Source: Pyrrhosoma nymphula
Taxonomy: Eukaryota; Arthropoda; Insecta; Odonata; Coenagrionidae
DNA length: 64,000 bases
Reading direction: 5' to 3'
NCBI GenBank assembly: GCA_963573305.1
Contig: OY754337.1
Location: forward strand, 70,591,094-70,655,093
Below, in pieces: positions 33,239 through 45,830 of the stretch. The translations under genes were made by a program, and so were the position numbers. Position 1 is the stretch's first letter; every line of letters starts with the position of its first letter. The notes beneath the pieces were generated by a model. The model saw nothing but the letters and a program-made list of their open reading frames with translations, did not search any database and was not told where the DNA came from.

Positions 33239-34050
33239 GTGTTTGGATGACGGTTTATTTTCAGTGAAGACTCCAGAACAAACTGCACGGTTGCCTTCGC
33301 ACTCCGGGAGGTTGCGTTTGAGATTAAATGGATTATAGGGAGAATGTAGGGATGGGGTCAAGGCGCAGGAAGAGGAGAGCAGGAGTATCCAGTGGACGAG
33401 GAGTTGAATTCCCGGAACCGTGGAGAAAGGCTCTCGCTTCGTGTAAGCGGAGGACGCGACATCGTTTGCAGCCGCGGCCATCGCCCTGATTTCTTTCCGA
33501 TGCGCACTTTCCTCTCGCTTCCTACCCGACTCCGCCACATCCCATCCGATCCCGCATTCGGCCCTCCCGAAGTTTTGGTTCTCTATTCATGGACCTTATT
33601 CAGTAAGTACTCGACATGGTCGGACCTCGGAAAATTCGTGGCTGTGAAGTCTAACCCCGCAACAAATCTCAGCTTTATTTGAAATTTTTGAGGCCCTGAC
33701 GTCAAAATTTCGTCATTCTCGAGACTTGGAAATTCCAAGGCCATACAGAATACCCCATGAAAGTGGCCTCGAGGTTTCCGAGCCACGGTTATGACGGAAT
33801 TTTGATTTCGCCACCTCTAAATTATAAAAAAATGTCATAATTAAAAGTTGAGATTAGTCAAGTCTCTGACGTCACGTAAACGGCATCTCATTCAGGTTGA
33901 ATCCTTCCAGAATAAGTACCTCAGAATCCACTACACATTTGTTTTCCCTTTTAACCCTATCTCCCACCCGAATGATGCACAAGATTATGAAAACCATGTC
34001 TGTAAAATATATTTTTACATCTCACTTTATAATCCTGCAATGGTTGGTAA
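33239..34050. other. Spacer with small GC-rich patch (33240-33560)
   Basis: The patch is CpG-richer than its surroundings, with no domain. From about 33840 the + strand may already be decayed Penelope coding sequence upstream of the GIY-YIG remnant, but no motif is secure. Confidence 0.35.
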
Positions 34051-34395
34051 AATTGTCTTAGGTACAAATACAGTTTTGACTACAGGGACAATAATGGTGT
34101 TTACGCCTTAAACTGTAATTCGTGTGATGCAATGTATATTAGCCAAAAAGGTAAGAAATTTTCAATCAGAGCAAATGTGAATTAAAGGTATTTTATTGAG
34201 TGTGACTCATTGTATTATTTAGCCCAGCATTTGTTAGAGAGTAGAAATAGTGGTGACTTTGTTCCAGAGGTAGAACTATATGTGCATGACAAAGGAAGAA
34301 ACCTGGGCTTTTTCCAAGAATTGGAAACTGTTAGTGCAAGAAGTGCAAACCTAGTATATGACCCGACCTTCGACTTCAATCTCCCCAAACGTTGA
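34051..34395 (+). pseudogene. Penelope-like GIY-YIG endonuclease remnant
   Basis: One + strand frame reads LRYKYSFDYRDNNGVYALNC then NSCDAMYISQKGKKFSIRAN, a stop at 34183-34185, then YYLAQHLLESRNSGDFVPE, VELYVHDKGRNLGFFQELE, and the terminal TGA at 34393-34395. GVYAL...MYIS is the GIY..YIG pair (YIG decayed to YIS), followed by the arginine-containing helix and AQHLLES helix of Penelope-like endonucleases. It differs in sequence and strand from the 32 kb fragment, so it is an independent insertion, probably of another subfamily. No hammerhead is visible in the next 300 bp. Confidence 0.7.
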
Positions 34396-34620
34396 TAACC
34401 TTATCAGAGATTTGTCAAACGTTTTAATCCTCGATGTTTTTATACCTCTCCCCCCTCTTCTCTCGCACATCTTGAAAATCAAACTTCCCCAGATCCTCTA
34501 CCTTCAGAGTAGTAGTATGTACGGACTGTTATTTAATGTATTTACCTAGGTAATTAATTTTAATCTTGAAATCATTGTAATTGACAAAATGAGGAAAATG
34601 TAATGTTCATACAAATTTAT

Positions 34621-34682
34621 TGAACTGAATTCCTCCACCCTCTGAAGATAGAAAAACACAGGTCTGTAGAGTTAAAGGTTGG
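34621..34682 (+). repeat. Direct repeat, copy 1 (partner at 35091)
   Basis: Shares CCACCCTCTGAAG.TAGAAA and AGGTCT.T.GAGTT(T)AAGGTTG with 35091-35150, in the same order. Confidence 0.75.
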
Positions 34683-35090
34683 CTCGGAGAATATCATTTT
34701 ATCTTCACACTTAAGTTGTAATAGCAGACAAAACCGGAAAAATAATGGAGAAATAAACCGTCAGACTGAAAGGGATTAAGTTTTTTTACGCCCTCCATTC
34801 ATTTTTAAAACAAAGACAGCGATATTTTAATCCTCTAAAACGCCTCATTTTTCATCCCTCCCCTACCTCAATGGCTATTTCCTATCCTCGGCAATTTTCC
34901 TTTCACCTTCTTCCCCACTCCCTTTCGGCTGCGCGCAGGATGGTTTGTAAATGCAGATAAAAAGAATAACAGCTCCCATTGCAACTTAAGCGTACTGATT
35001 CCGCAGGATTTCCGTTCATGCCTGACCCCGTTTTTCCACTACTCTCCTCCCTTTTGCCTCTCCAAAAATCCTGAATCCTGACCCCAGTTC

Positions 35091-35150
35091 TGAATAACTC
35101 CCTTCCACCCTCTGAAGCTAGAAAAACAGGTCTCTGGAGTTTAAGGTTGA
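35091..35150 (+). repeat. Direct repeat, copy 2 (partner at 34621)
   Basis: Second copy about 470 bp downstream, with a two-base deletion after GAAAAACA relative to copy 1. Confidence 0.75.
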
Positions 35151-37363
35151 ACCCTCTCACCCGGTCTCTAGCCTCTTCCGCCGTCTGCGGTCTCTGAGGT
35201 GTTCCCTGCATTCATCCAATGATCGCACGATCGACTGCTTTGTCTAGCCCCGCCGGATGGGTGGGGTTAGAGAGGGGTGAAACTAAAAAGGCTGGAGCTT
35301 CCGGTGAAGGTTTTATGCTGGGAGGGTCAAAGCCAATGGACGCGATTGAAGCGCCCATATACCTTGGCGAAAATTCGCTCATCAAGCGCCTTTATTATTA
35401 TTTTTAGAAGTGATCTACCGGCTTGGGTATATTAAGATGGAAGAGGATAAAAATCCCATAGACTACTAGATCCGCAGACCCCAATATTTTTACAATATTT
35501 CATTCTTACCCCGCTTACTCAACGTGCCCCCTTATGAAGGCCTTCAGAATTCCCTCGCTCCTCATTGCCAGTTGCAACAATTAACTCGGCCTTCTTATTT
35601 CCTCCAGAATAACTTGCTATAGGAGGACACTTTTTAGTATTAGCTAGTTGTTCTCCGTTCATATTCAAACAGATTTTTTTCAGGTACAGGTGCCATACAT
35701 GGGGAATAGAAGGACGAAACGACGAATTCCTTGGAATGTTAGGTGAGGTGAGATTGCTGGAGGAAATGAGGAAAACGCATAGGTGGATGGAGCTGGTAGT
35801 AAATTGGTAGATACGCAAAAGACCGGGTTGTAGAGGAGGGTGTTGGGTTAGATTCGGTTCCTAACGGGTAGGATTTGGAATATTCGGGCGGGAACCATGG
35901 ACAATTTATCGGTTGAGAGTTCGTAATTGTGTCATCTTTTGTATATTCTGATCGACTGCGACGTCTCTATTTATACCTTAGACACGAGAGGAACGAAAGT
36001 TACATTGTGACCCTCCTGGATGTTCCGTATCATGACGTAGTTGCGTCGACACGTATTTAAATAAAACAATTTTCATGTAAAATAAAAACGGAGTAAATTT
36101 TTAAGGCAACCATAAAAGGTTTTGTTTGTAGACGAGATATTATAGTCCACAGATATAACGTAGCCACGGTATTGAGCCGGCGCGATATACAGATGCATAT
36201 GGAGGCGGCTTGATATACTTCTAGCCTCCATGGTGTTAGGTGGGCGGAAAGGAGATGGTGTCGGCGTATGAGAAGGGAGGGATGGATGCGGGGAAGTGGA
36301 TTGTAGCGGTGGCGATGTGGGTGGTAATTGTGGAGGTGGGCATAAGCATATATATGGTGTGGCAGCGGGGGAATTCTACTCCTTCTCGCCGCCTCCCTGG
36401 CCCTCCTTCTCACTCTCAGCCCCTTTGATAGCAGGAATTCCCTGGAATCCCATCTCAGCCTCCCCAGAATCCCCTCCTCCAACACTTCTCACTTGCCGCT
36501 AGCCCCAATGTTAGCCTCTCCTTCCTTTTTTCCTCTTCTCAGTCCTCTATTCTCTCTTTCTCTCCCTTTGAACTTACGGAAATCTCTCGCCCGTACCGGA
36601 AATTCTAATACCTTATTTACCTCCCGACCCTCCGCTGTTCTCGGTTCGATCTACCTTTTCCATGATTTTTTTCTCACGCGTGTGTGGTCGACTTGCAGAT
36701 GTTGTCTTCAACGATCAAGAGTATCTCTCTCTTTGCACTTCATCTCCCTCCGATGAGGGATGCTCTCGTGAGTTCTTTGCCTGACAGATTCGCAGGTTAA
36801 AAACTGTTGTATTTTTACCTTTTTTCTAACTTTTTCATGGAGATTATCTGCATCTACCTTTCCGACGAATGGAAGAAATACTGCTTTTTTGTGAGTAATT
36901 GTTTTTTACCTCTCCAATTATTTGATTTTCTAAATATGTTGTCAAATCTTAAAATATTTCTAGACAGTTTTATGTGTTAATTTAACCCCCAAAAGGCTGT
37001 TTTAATGTACTTTTTCTGTTTTTCTATTTCATTAGTCTTACGAATTAATGTCCTGTAGCTGCATTTTTTTCAAATATAATTTTGTTAAACTTCGAGGAAA
37101 TGAAAAGAAAGGAATCTAACCGTTAAATTCAATGAGTGGCACTAAAAAATCAAGACTGCTTTCAGGCCATTTTTCAAACTGTATCTTGTGAAGAAATATG
37201 AAAGAAAAAAACTAGTTGTTGAACATAGAGAATAATAGTACAATATTAATTGATCGTTTTGTCTTATTAAGGTCGTGCAGCCTACAAAAAACCACCAATT
37301 TTTTTCGGAGTCATACTTAGTTTAAGTGTACCATTTTTTGTCATAATTAGTCAAATGAAAAAT
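35151..37363. other. Spacer, no gene seen
   Basis: Mixed composition. Purine-rich around 36235-36370 and pyrimidine-rich at 36380-36740. Reading frames across these patches are low complexity. Nothing recognised. Confidence 0.4.
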
Positions 37364-37425
37364 ATAGTCGTATTAATAATTAATAATAACAGTATACAAT
37401 AGTATACTGTTACTAATACGACTAT
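37364..37425. repeat. Nested palindrome
   Basis: Outer arms ATAGTCGTATTA (37364-37375) and TAATACGACTAT (37414-37425) and inner arms TAACAGTATAC (37387-37397) and GTATACTGTTA (37402-37412) are perfect. An 11-bp insertion in the left half interrupts the symmetry. It is probably a small foldback element. Confidence 0.75.
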
Positions 37426-39090
37426 ATGGCATCGTCAACATAATTCCCCTGTGGATCGTTTTGTTATCTGTTTATACGATTGAGAAATCTAAAGTAGAAT
37501 TGATTAGCGTAAATAAAGACAACGAAAAGCCTCCATCACGTTTGTCTTAAGGCTTGTAGAACACTACGTAGATAAAAGATATTTGAAAAAGATGACATTG
37601 CTTGTACACTCTTGCTGATGCTAAAAAATCGCATGTGAAATAGTAGAAACTTTTCCGCGCAACATCACCCTCCGGAAACTGGTTTCGGTGGCGTGGTAAA
37701 AATAGCTTACTTATTATTTCACCAGGCTAACATAGGATGTGGGGCCCACTCTCTCAACGGGCGCTGCAACATTCATGTATCTCTGAGCCGTTCGCGTGCT
37801 CGACGCATTTGGTATTGATCCTAAAAATTATCCGCTGCGAGTTATTTTTCTCGTATAACAGCTGATGGAATAAGTCTTAATATCTTTCAATTGGAATGTT
37901 TTATTCTACAAACTTTATTTTTATATGGAACCATAGGCTAATCTTCTGTCCTTGTGTGCGTATTCTATTTTATCCGTAAATCCTCGCTCATCTGACTGAG
38001 GCGGTTGGGTGCAGAAGGCTGAAGTTGATACGGAATCGCAGCGTCGGGTAAAATTATCGTATCAGGGAAAAAAGGGCAGCTCTTTACCCCTTTTTGTTTT
38101 TCTAGATGAATTTGGTTCTCCAGAAATGTATATATACTTGAATTTGGCTGGGCATATCCGTGGGTAACTGCTAGAATGCTTGAACTGCCTGCCTGCCTGG
38201 AATTCTGATATCTATATTCGAAGAAGACACTAACTAGAGTAATGCACCGTGCGCAATTTTTACTAGAAAACGGAAAAACCATATGCTATGTATTACTCCA
38301 TCATCATTTACATACTTTTCCTTTTTACCTGTTGAAATATTAGCGATATTAGGTTGAAATCGATTCTGCAACCCACGAGTTAGAAGTTTCCTTGCATAAC
38401 AGCTGCAAGAATTTCGTTTAGATAGCATTCATTTTACGAGATTACGAATACTTATAAACGATAAATCCACTTTTTTGACATATAAAGTCTTTAAGCATTT
38501 CTATTGAATAGAAAACACCCTTATTAACATACTTTAAAATATGGGAATGCAATTCCCCCATCCATTCGTTCTATTAGTTGATTTCGCGGTGACAAGTAAA
38601 GGAAGATGTAAATTAACAAGTGTAAATGTTTTTGATAAACATTAGTTGCCTTTTTAACAATTTGTTTACATTTTAGAATATTCTAGAATAAACCTCAAAA
38701 CTTTGATCATAAAAATTCCTCTTTCCATTCCAAACTTGTAGTACCACGATAAACTTGTAACGTTGAGATTTGGGCGTTTCTAAGTAATGTGAATATTACA
38801 AAATTTTAAAGTATCGATAACTATTTTAACATGATGGTTATATTCAGTTGTATGATTATAATAAACATTTTATGTTAATTTTATAATAATATAATTTTAA
38901 AACAATTTTATTAGAATGTTAGGTAAACTGTATCTGCTTATCTGTTATGTGCGGGAGTCCAGTGGATCGACAGGGATTTAAATCTATCATTCTATCCCTA
39001 GAAAAGATTGATTAAAATAGATCAATTCGCTCTGGAGTTGTATATATAGAAGGATCTCGTCGATTTTTGCTTCTCGCAAGTTGTAGGACA
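37426..39090. other. AT-rich spacer, no gene seen
   Basis: No recognisable feature. Confidence 0.45.
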
Positions 39091-40560
39091 TAAACTGACA
39101 CTTTAAGAAGCTTGTTTGGTTTCGAGAATCCGACTTGGGGAGTATCCGGGCTCGTAAAGCGACCTCCACTCCGTCGCTCCGCGTCGTAGCCGGAACCAGT
39201 TCCACCGCCCAAAACGCTGTGTAGGCGCGTGGGGGCCGGCCCTGGGGCTCTACTGTTGTGAGTCGCGACCGGAGAAACTCCTGGGACGGGTCCATATTCC
39301 GGGACCGTGAGGCATTGATGCGTTAAGTGGCGCTGTCCGGAGCAGATGTCGCGCTGGCCGTGCTTTCGGCGTGCACCCAATTCTCCTCACATGCCTCTCT
39401 TACCTAGTTGTCTATCACTCTCTGGCTTTGTCCCTGCACCAGCCCTTTGCTGCGGAGTCTTAGCACGTTCCCATCTTCGCGCTATTCCGCACACGTTTCC
39501 GCTATGCGCTGCGGGAATACTTTTCGTGCCCACACTCTGATGTGTGTGCTTCTCGCCTTTTCCTCTGCTATCTTCCACCCTTCATCCCCTTTGCTCGACC
39601 TTCTCTACGCTCTCTCCCGCCGTCTAGGGCGAGAACATTTTTATCTCGCCTCGTCCGATTCAAGGGCATGGGGTTGATAAACTGGGAAACCTTGCGCATG
39701 TCCTTCCTTCCTGTTCTTTTTTTATACGCGGCGTCGTTTATTTTCGAGCGTCTCTCAAGTCTTCCTCGTGACTCACTCCCCACAGGCCGTTCCGTCGCTC
39801 ATCGCCCGCGTAGTCTCGCTACTTCCCCACCCACGCGGCTGGGCCGTTGTCGCACACACACATGGCTTCCATCCGCGTTACGTAAAAAGGTTTACCACCC
39901 GAAGTATGCTCCCTCTGGGGCGTTGCCCTCTCGCGTGGGCTTAAGGAAGAAGTTAAGTTATGTCATATTCTTCCCGATGTAATAACCTTCCTCTTATCCT
40001 TCGCCAGCCTCTTGTCGCGTGGTGTACAGGGTATGAACCCTGGGGACTCTTTCCAAGGCCCAGCTTCCCTGGGCAACGGATCTGTTAGTCATAGTAGTAG
40101 TTCCTAGGGAGGTAACACTTATGTTAGTGTTGGTAGTTAAAATATTCAGATAAATCAGTTTATAAAATGATAAAGATGTGTCTATATGAAGATGATTTTA
40201 TATGAAGGTGGTCCTAACTTCTAGCTCCATAAATACTGAAAAATTGCTGTGGAAATCAAGAAGCCTTAGACGTCTGGTGGTCTGGGTAGGAGACGCGAGC
40301 CGGCAGGCGGTGCGAGCGGCCTGCTGACCGTTGCGCTGCGACGCTGCGTGGGCGTTGCATAATTACGCGCTGCCGCGCACTCAAAATAAACAATTTGTGG
40401 CTTAACGGTTGCAGATACGTCCAAACGGACGAAATATTTGGTCTTTAAGGTCGTAACTCGGTAAAATACATGAGGAACCGCTATAAAAACACGACTGTAT
40501 CCATTTTTAGCCCCCCTTCCCATAAATGGCCACGGCGCGAGGGTCTAGGGTTAATCTAGA
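39091..40560. other. GC/CpG-rich islands without a supported gene
   Basis: 39090-39960 and 40260-40540 are clearly GC- and CpG-rich. Many overlapping frames lie on both strands, none with a recognisable domain. The second island's minus-strand frame (40266-40523) is less low-complexity than most but matches nothing I know. Promoter-type islands or exons of a non-coding transcript are possible. Confidence 0.35.
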
Positions 40561-42194
40561 GGACCCAAATTTTTCTGGCCTTATTTTGAGTCACTTAGAC
40601 AACTATTTCCAGAGGTCCAGATTTCTCCGCGAAATATCGATTTTTTCTGTTCCGCCCTACTATACAGCCTAAGGTTCGTGGTACGATTCATCTGACTGAT
40701 ATCCCGGTGGAATGTCTTCTCGTGTCAATATTTACGTATTCCTTGATCCAATTTAACCCAGTTCTATCCTGAATATGTACATATGCCGTGCACGTCCCGA
40801 TCCTAAACTTTTTCCCACCCTCTTCATTTACCTCCTCCCTTCTTGCTCCTCTCTTCACATCGCTCTCTTGCCAGGCCAACCAACCAATTTACCCTTCCTT
40901 ACATCGTCTAAACTTTTCTTCTCCCACCGACGTGTTTCAGCCAGAACTAGAATACGGGCCCTCGGGATGAGAAACCAGATGTCTTGTCACCGCAACAACC
41001 AATTTTTAGGTCGTCTTCTTTCGTACAGTCCTCGGAGATAAAAAAATCATGAATCATTGAGGGAGAGGACATCCTCTTTTTAATTTGGAAAACTGTCGTT
41101 TCAGGCTTTGATTCAAGGCCCGTTCTTAATCTAAGATTTTGTCTTGTAGAAAGAGGTGTAATGGTCAACCAAATGCGTACGTTGTGATGGAATTTTGATG
41201 CGTGTGCAACGAGGGAAATCGAAGCTAACTGAGTCAATACTACAGTGAAAAGTCAGCGTCGGTTGCTACAACGTCGAGGTGCCTTTTGAGAATTAATTCC
41301 TTGGTACGACGATTTAAAATTTAAAAAAAAATTGGATTTTCTAATTAGATTTAGCAGGAGTCGTAAGTTCCCGCTGAGTGTGATGTGGACTAGCATATGT
41401 CTTCCTTGAGGTGAATTAGGTCTTTATTGACCATTTTTAACTTTAAGTCATTGCTACGGCACATTAATATCTTCCCGCGAACTTCGAATTGGCAGAAGAG
41501 GTCATAACCCTCCACCACCGAGATGATGCTCCACAGGTTGCGGGTTGGGGTCCCAACTGCGACCTAGGTGTTGTATAAATTCTGTATCGTTTTTCTCCTG
41601 GGAAACTTTATTATCTTTTTATTATGGTATGGGATGTATTATCGAAATGGAAATGTAGAAAATGGAGGGTGAATTCCTATTTGTAAGAGTATTGCAATGC
41701 TGTTATCACAATAGAAGCATTACACTGTCAAATTCCGAGGGAGTATTTCTAAGATATTCCTAATTTAGTCTGTGTAGATACTACTGCGAGCGCCTGGCCG
41801 TCGTGCGGCTTACCAAATGTTTCACCGCTTGGTGAGCCGTCGCTCAACATAACACTGATTCCGACCCTCAGTTATTCCGCCCTTCCCAATTCCCAGTGTT
41901 TGGCAAACAACCCATCAGTCTTTGACGTCACGAGTGACGAAGTCACGTGCCTCCCTCTATGACTGCCTCTGCATGTGATTTCCAGCCAATTTTAAAGCGT
42001 GCGTTGGTGCCTACGTGATCCGAGGCATGTCCAACCCCCTCCAGTCTCAATTTTTTTTGTTCCCAAAGGAAAGTTGCTCTTAAAATTGGTTATCTTTTCT
42101 AGTAAAATAAACACGTTTCCCACAATTTCAGCGGGCTCTTCTCTGTTGTGAAATAACGCATTTTTGTACAGACGCTTCAAAATGTATCTACTCG
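40561..42194. other. Spacer, no gene seen
   Basis: A GC-rich stretch at 41500-41570 (TGCGGGTTGGGGTCCCAACT) vaguely resembles a tRNA T-arm, and a hairpin lies at 41803-41836 (CGGCTTACCAA/TTGGTGAGCCG). Neither is a secure RNA gene. Confidence 0.4.
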
Positions 42195-42242
42195 TCGGGG
42201 ACAGAAGACTTAACACTGCTATTCCACATGGTAATAGATTTA

Positions 42243-42286
42243 TTGACACGACTGGTTTCGCCGCAGAGCAGCATCTTCAGTTGTAC
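42243..42286 (-). ncRNA. Hammerhead-like motif, left arm
   Basis: On the minus strand CTGAAGA (plus 42274-42280) precedes stem II GCTGC/GCGGC, GAAA (plus 42256-42259), CCAG, TC and GTGTC. The core and stem II are intact. The sequence before the core (GTACAA) does not pair with GTGTC, so stem I is lost and activity in cis is doubtful. Confidence 0.55.
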
Positions 42287-42292
42287 AAGTCA

Positions 42293-42336
42293 GATGCACC
42301 TGATGATGCTGCTCTCCGGCGAAACCGGTCGTGTCA
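42293..42336 (+). ncRNA. Hammerhead ribozyme motif, right arm
   Basis: Stem I GCAC (42296-42299) with GTGT (42331-42334), core CTGATGA (42300-42306), stem II GCTG (42308-42311) with CGGC (42317-42320), GAAA (42321-42324), minimal stem III CCGG, and cleavage triplet GTC ending at 42330. All conserved core positions are present. Together with the short palindromic stem III this matches the Penelope-type dimeric hammerhead. It is one of the two best candidates in the window. Confidence 0.75.
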
Positions 42337-42384
42337 ATACATCTATTCCCATGTGGAATTGCAGTGTTAATTCTTCTCGGGGAC

Positions 42385-45080
42385 GGTATCTGATCAGTCA
42401 ATCAGAGCCTAGGATTCTGATTCCTTTGTATTTTTATCGTTTACTTAGCAGAATTTTAGATAATACAATGAGTACATCAGCATTTCATATTTACAATTAT
42501 CATTTATGAGATAGCAATTCTATATATTCATCTCCGAATCAGGCATATAATAATACCAATTTGCAAGTAATGGTCTCTTATAGATAGGAACTTAAACTCT
42601 TATCTTTCAAAATAGTCAGCCCGATCAACCGTAAGGACTCATTTTTTACCGAATTTCTCTGAAATATACTTACCTCTAAGATTGGGCGATACGTATTCGA
42701 TATTATCCTGCATCGGTATTCCTCATTCGATAATCATATTATAAAAATGGAATTGAACATAACCTGATTTTTCAATTTTGGTTGGATCGATAGAGTTATT
42801 TCGATAATTGATTATGTAGTAAAAGTTTATTTTTCACGAAATATTTTGACACTCAATAAAATAATTTCCAAACTATGAGACATGCTAGACTAGATATTAT
42901 TGGGATGGATATGGACGTGAACCAGTGGAATATTTAATATATTTTGGAGGATATTGGTTGAATATGAAAACAGTAATAGGGGCAGCAGGCGAAGATATGC
43001 GCTCGTTAAGGAAGTCTTAATGAAAGAGTGAAAAGTTAATCAATGATGGGGAAACTCAAAGACGTGTAATGAAGCCCTCATTTTGTAATTTAGCACTTTT
43101 GGTGTTGGGTAGCCTTTTACTCGTTACGTTGTTGTATCAGTAGCACTTTTCTTGTAAATATGCTGCAATTTACAAAATTTCAATTTTATTACCCATTCCT
43201 ATTTTCCACCAAAATCAATTAACATCTCTTAAAAGTAAATTACACCGCATCTCTCGTACATTAATTATTCGGAATTTAGATGCTTCTCTTGAATGGTGAA
43301 TCTGGTGGTATTCGAAATTCATATTGACTGGAGTCCTGGTGCGTGAATGGGGAGGCAAGTGTTGACACTTACCATAAGTAAGTGTTGGGTATGCCATCAA
43401 TGTTCTCCCAGTCTCACTATCCGTATAAAGAGAATCACCATGCTTTTCAATCATGACAAATTCCTCGTTGAGGAGATAATTTGTTTATGATCAATTCAAT
43501 ATTTATCGATCGTCATCTTCTACCATTCTCTCTGTTTTTGAGCGAAGCTTTGAAGCTATTTGAAGTACGAATTCGACCTACAAATAGCTTTCCATAATGC
43601 GTTCAGCGAGGATTCAACTAAAAACCTACTTACACGCTAATCAAAAGCATTTCAATGCGCTATCCCTTTTAGGGGCCTCCATTTTAGGAATTGATCTAAA
43701 AGCGTTTAGAGTGAAAGGGAGCCATTTCCCTGAAAGTTTCAATGGCACATTTCACATTCTTGCACTTGATTTTGAATTTCTTGAGATTTTATTTTGACTT
43801 TCACCGTTTGAATCATACGACTGTCTAACCTGACATTACCTCTTTACTCTCGGATGTGTATAACTTATGTTCATCTAATGTCGGCCAGATAGCCTTGCGT
43901 TATCTTGAATTTAAAAGAATTCGATCTTGATCTATCGAATATATTACTCATAATTTTAGAATCAATATATTTTATTAATTTTAGAATTGATACCTTTCGA
44001 ACCACCTAATGGGCATGCGTCTAATTTTGAGTGAAGTAGTACGCTTAAATTATCTGTTCACTTGAATAATATTATTCTGCAGACAAACGTTGGTTTGTGA
44101 GGAAATGTTTGTGTGTGTTAGTCAATATCTGAAGGGACTTTTCAAATCAACTCTTTTGCTATTTGAATTGGTTAAAAATCAGTCCGTGATGGTGAATAGT
44201 GTTGCTTTTTTTTCGTTAAGAGTTCCGCTAGGAAAATTTGCCGAAATTTTTATAAAACATTTTCTTCGCTTTCGTACATACATTTTTTCTTCAAACGTTA
44301 GGTGTAATATATTTCCTTCATATACTTCTGCTTTAAAACGGGATGCAATCCTTTAATGTCCTGGGTCGAAAAAGCGACTTTAAATGTGTTTTTGAACGTG
44401 CATGGTAATCAATGCCACACACCGGTTTCATTATGTTATTTCGCAAGTGTCTCCTTTTTACTGCGAGCCGCCATTGATACTTGAATACCACTTGAAACAT
44501 ATTCTGTGTGCGTGGCGGAATTGAATAAGCAGGCGGGTGAGAATGCATCACTGGGAACTAATGGCGCATTGTGTTAAAATGCCATATTTGTGGCCGCGAG
44601 GATGGCTTTGTGAGAATTTCAATAAGAGGGTTAATCAAAGCGCGTCAGCCAATCCCTCCCCGGCGAGGTTGCTGAATCGCCAACGCTGCGAAAAATGTGT
44701 GTTTTGGCGGTAATAGAAATCAACTCAAATTAAACACCATTAATGTGGACAAGTGTAACCCATGCATAACAAGATAGGTGATCACTCAGCTGTCGCAATC
44801 ATTTGCAGAGATGATGAATGAACGGGATGCGTTGGTTGCACAATAATTATTGCATGTGATACTCCAATAATAGCGGTTAAGGAGGAGAAAAGTTTTGATG
44901 ACTCGGAGAGTTTCATAAGTTCCCTATTTTCAGGATTTAATACCGCCTCATTTCGCTACAACCGCGTACCCACATCCAACGTGAAATCGTTTCCAGGCTT
45001 TATATCCTCCGCGTAATAATTCCGAGAGACAAAAGATCTACTCTCTTGGGGCTCTCCAAACTGTGTTACTCCCTGAGTAC
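42385..45080. other. AT-rich spacer, no gene seen
   Basis: No recognisable coding region, RNA gene or element. Confidence 0.45.
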
Positions 45081-45830
45081 ACATCCTTTTGCGCAGGGAT
45101 GAGTTGAACATCACTTTTTTTTTCATCCTCTCTTCTCTCCATCTCTCAACCGTGCGCGCTCAGCGCCCAAAATGCACTCGTGAATCCATCCCGACTTCCT
45201 TTTTTTTCTTTCTACATCTCTCCTTTTCCTACTCCCGTTCCCCTATTTTCTCTGCCCTTCCTCCCCACCCCCCCCCCCCCCTCCACCAACACCACCCGTT
45301 AACATGTGACACACATTCAGGTCGTAAAATAAAAATATTTTTTTTTCGTTTTCTTTTCCCTCAACGGACTCCCTGCTCTTTTTTCTGTTCTCTATATACC
45401 TACCTACCTCTACTACTCTTTCGCTCAGTCATGCCTCTCTCTCTCTCTCACTATCGTCAGCGTTATTCCGAAAATTCCGAAAAAGCAATGGGAGGTGCCC
45501 CGTCTGGGTCATTCAACGCCTCTTCCCCTCTTTATCTTTCCGATTCACTTCTATATCTCTCGTTCTGTCTCCCGCCTCCCTCTCTTCCTTCTTTCTGCTC
45601 TCAATCTTTTCCTTTCTCTGCCTGTCCGCGCACATCCGACATCTCGCTCCCGTGGCCCTGTCCATTGAGATATTACTTGGTAAGGGGGGGGGGGGTGAAA
45701 GAGTAGGTTGGCGGGGACGAAGGAGTGAGAGAGAGAAAGCTGTCTAGAGCGCCCGTGGAATTGAATTTGCAAGAGGGAACTACTCCGCCTGCCTGACCTC
45801 CCAACGCCTCTGCTGCTCCGCGGGGTTACC
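45081..45830. other. Polypyrimidine block with long C and G runs
   Basis: The + strand is C/T-rich over some 600 bp, with a 14-base C run (45268-45281), a CT dinucleotide stretch near 45435-45450, and a 12-base G run (45684-45695). The 205-codon frame here is Ser/Leu/Pro/Phe-rich as a direct result. No gene is supported. Confidence 0.55.

Larger units (their letters stand above)
42195..42384. mobile_element. 174-bp foldback element, divergent hammerhead pair, 8-bp TSD
   Basis: An almost fully palindromic element (42203-42376) is flanked by identical TCGGGGAC at 42195-42202 and 42377-42384. Its ends are inverted (AGAAGACTTAACACTGC with GCAGTGTTAATTCTTC), with ATTCCACATGG further in on both sides. 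Each arm carries a hammerhead motif reading outward, minus strand on the left and plus on the right, separated by a short non-palindromic centre near 42283-42295. The perfect 8-bp flanking repeat is good evidence of insertion as a unit. There is no coding capacity, and such palindromes usually rely on proteins supplied elsewhere. Confidence 0.8.

Noticed and set aside
37660..37700. ACTGGTTTCGG (minus strand CCGAAACCAGT), similar to a hammerhead 3' core
   Set aside because: No CUGANGA-like box or stem II at the required distance.
40266..40523. 85-codon minus-strand frame in a CpG-rich patch
   Set aside because: Less biased than others, but I recognise no domain and see no flanking splice sites. 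Noted only within the island entry.
41500..41575. Possible tRNA or SINE (GGTTGGGGTCCCAAC-like T arm)
   Set aside because: No A box at the proper distance and no cloverleaf can be formed.
45089..45706. 205-codon + strand reading frame
   Set aside because: It lies wholly in a polypyrimidine block with C and CT runs. The Ser/Leu/Pro/Phe composition follows from base bias and no domain is present.
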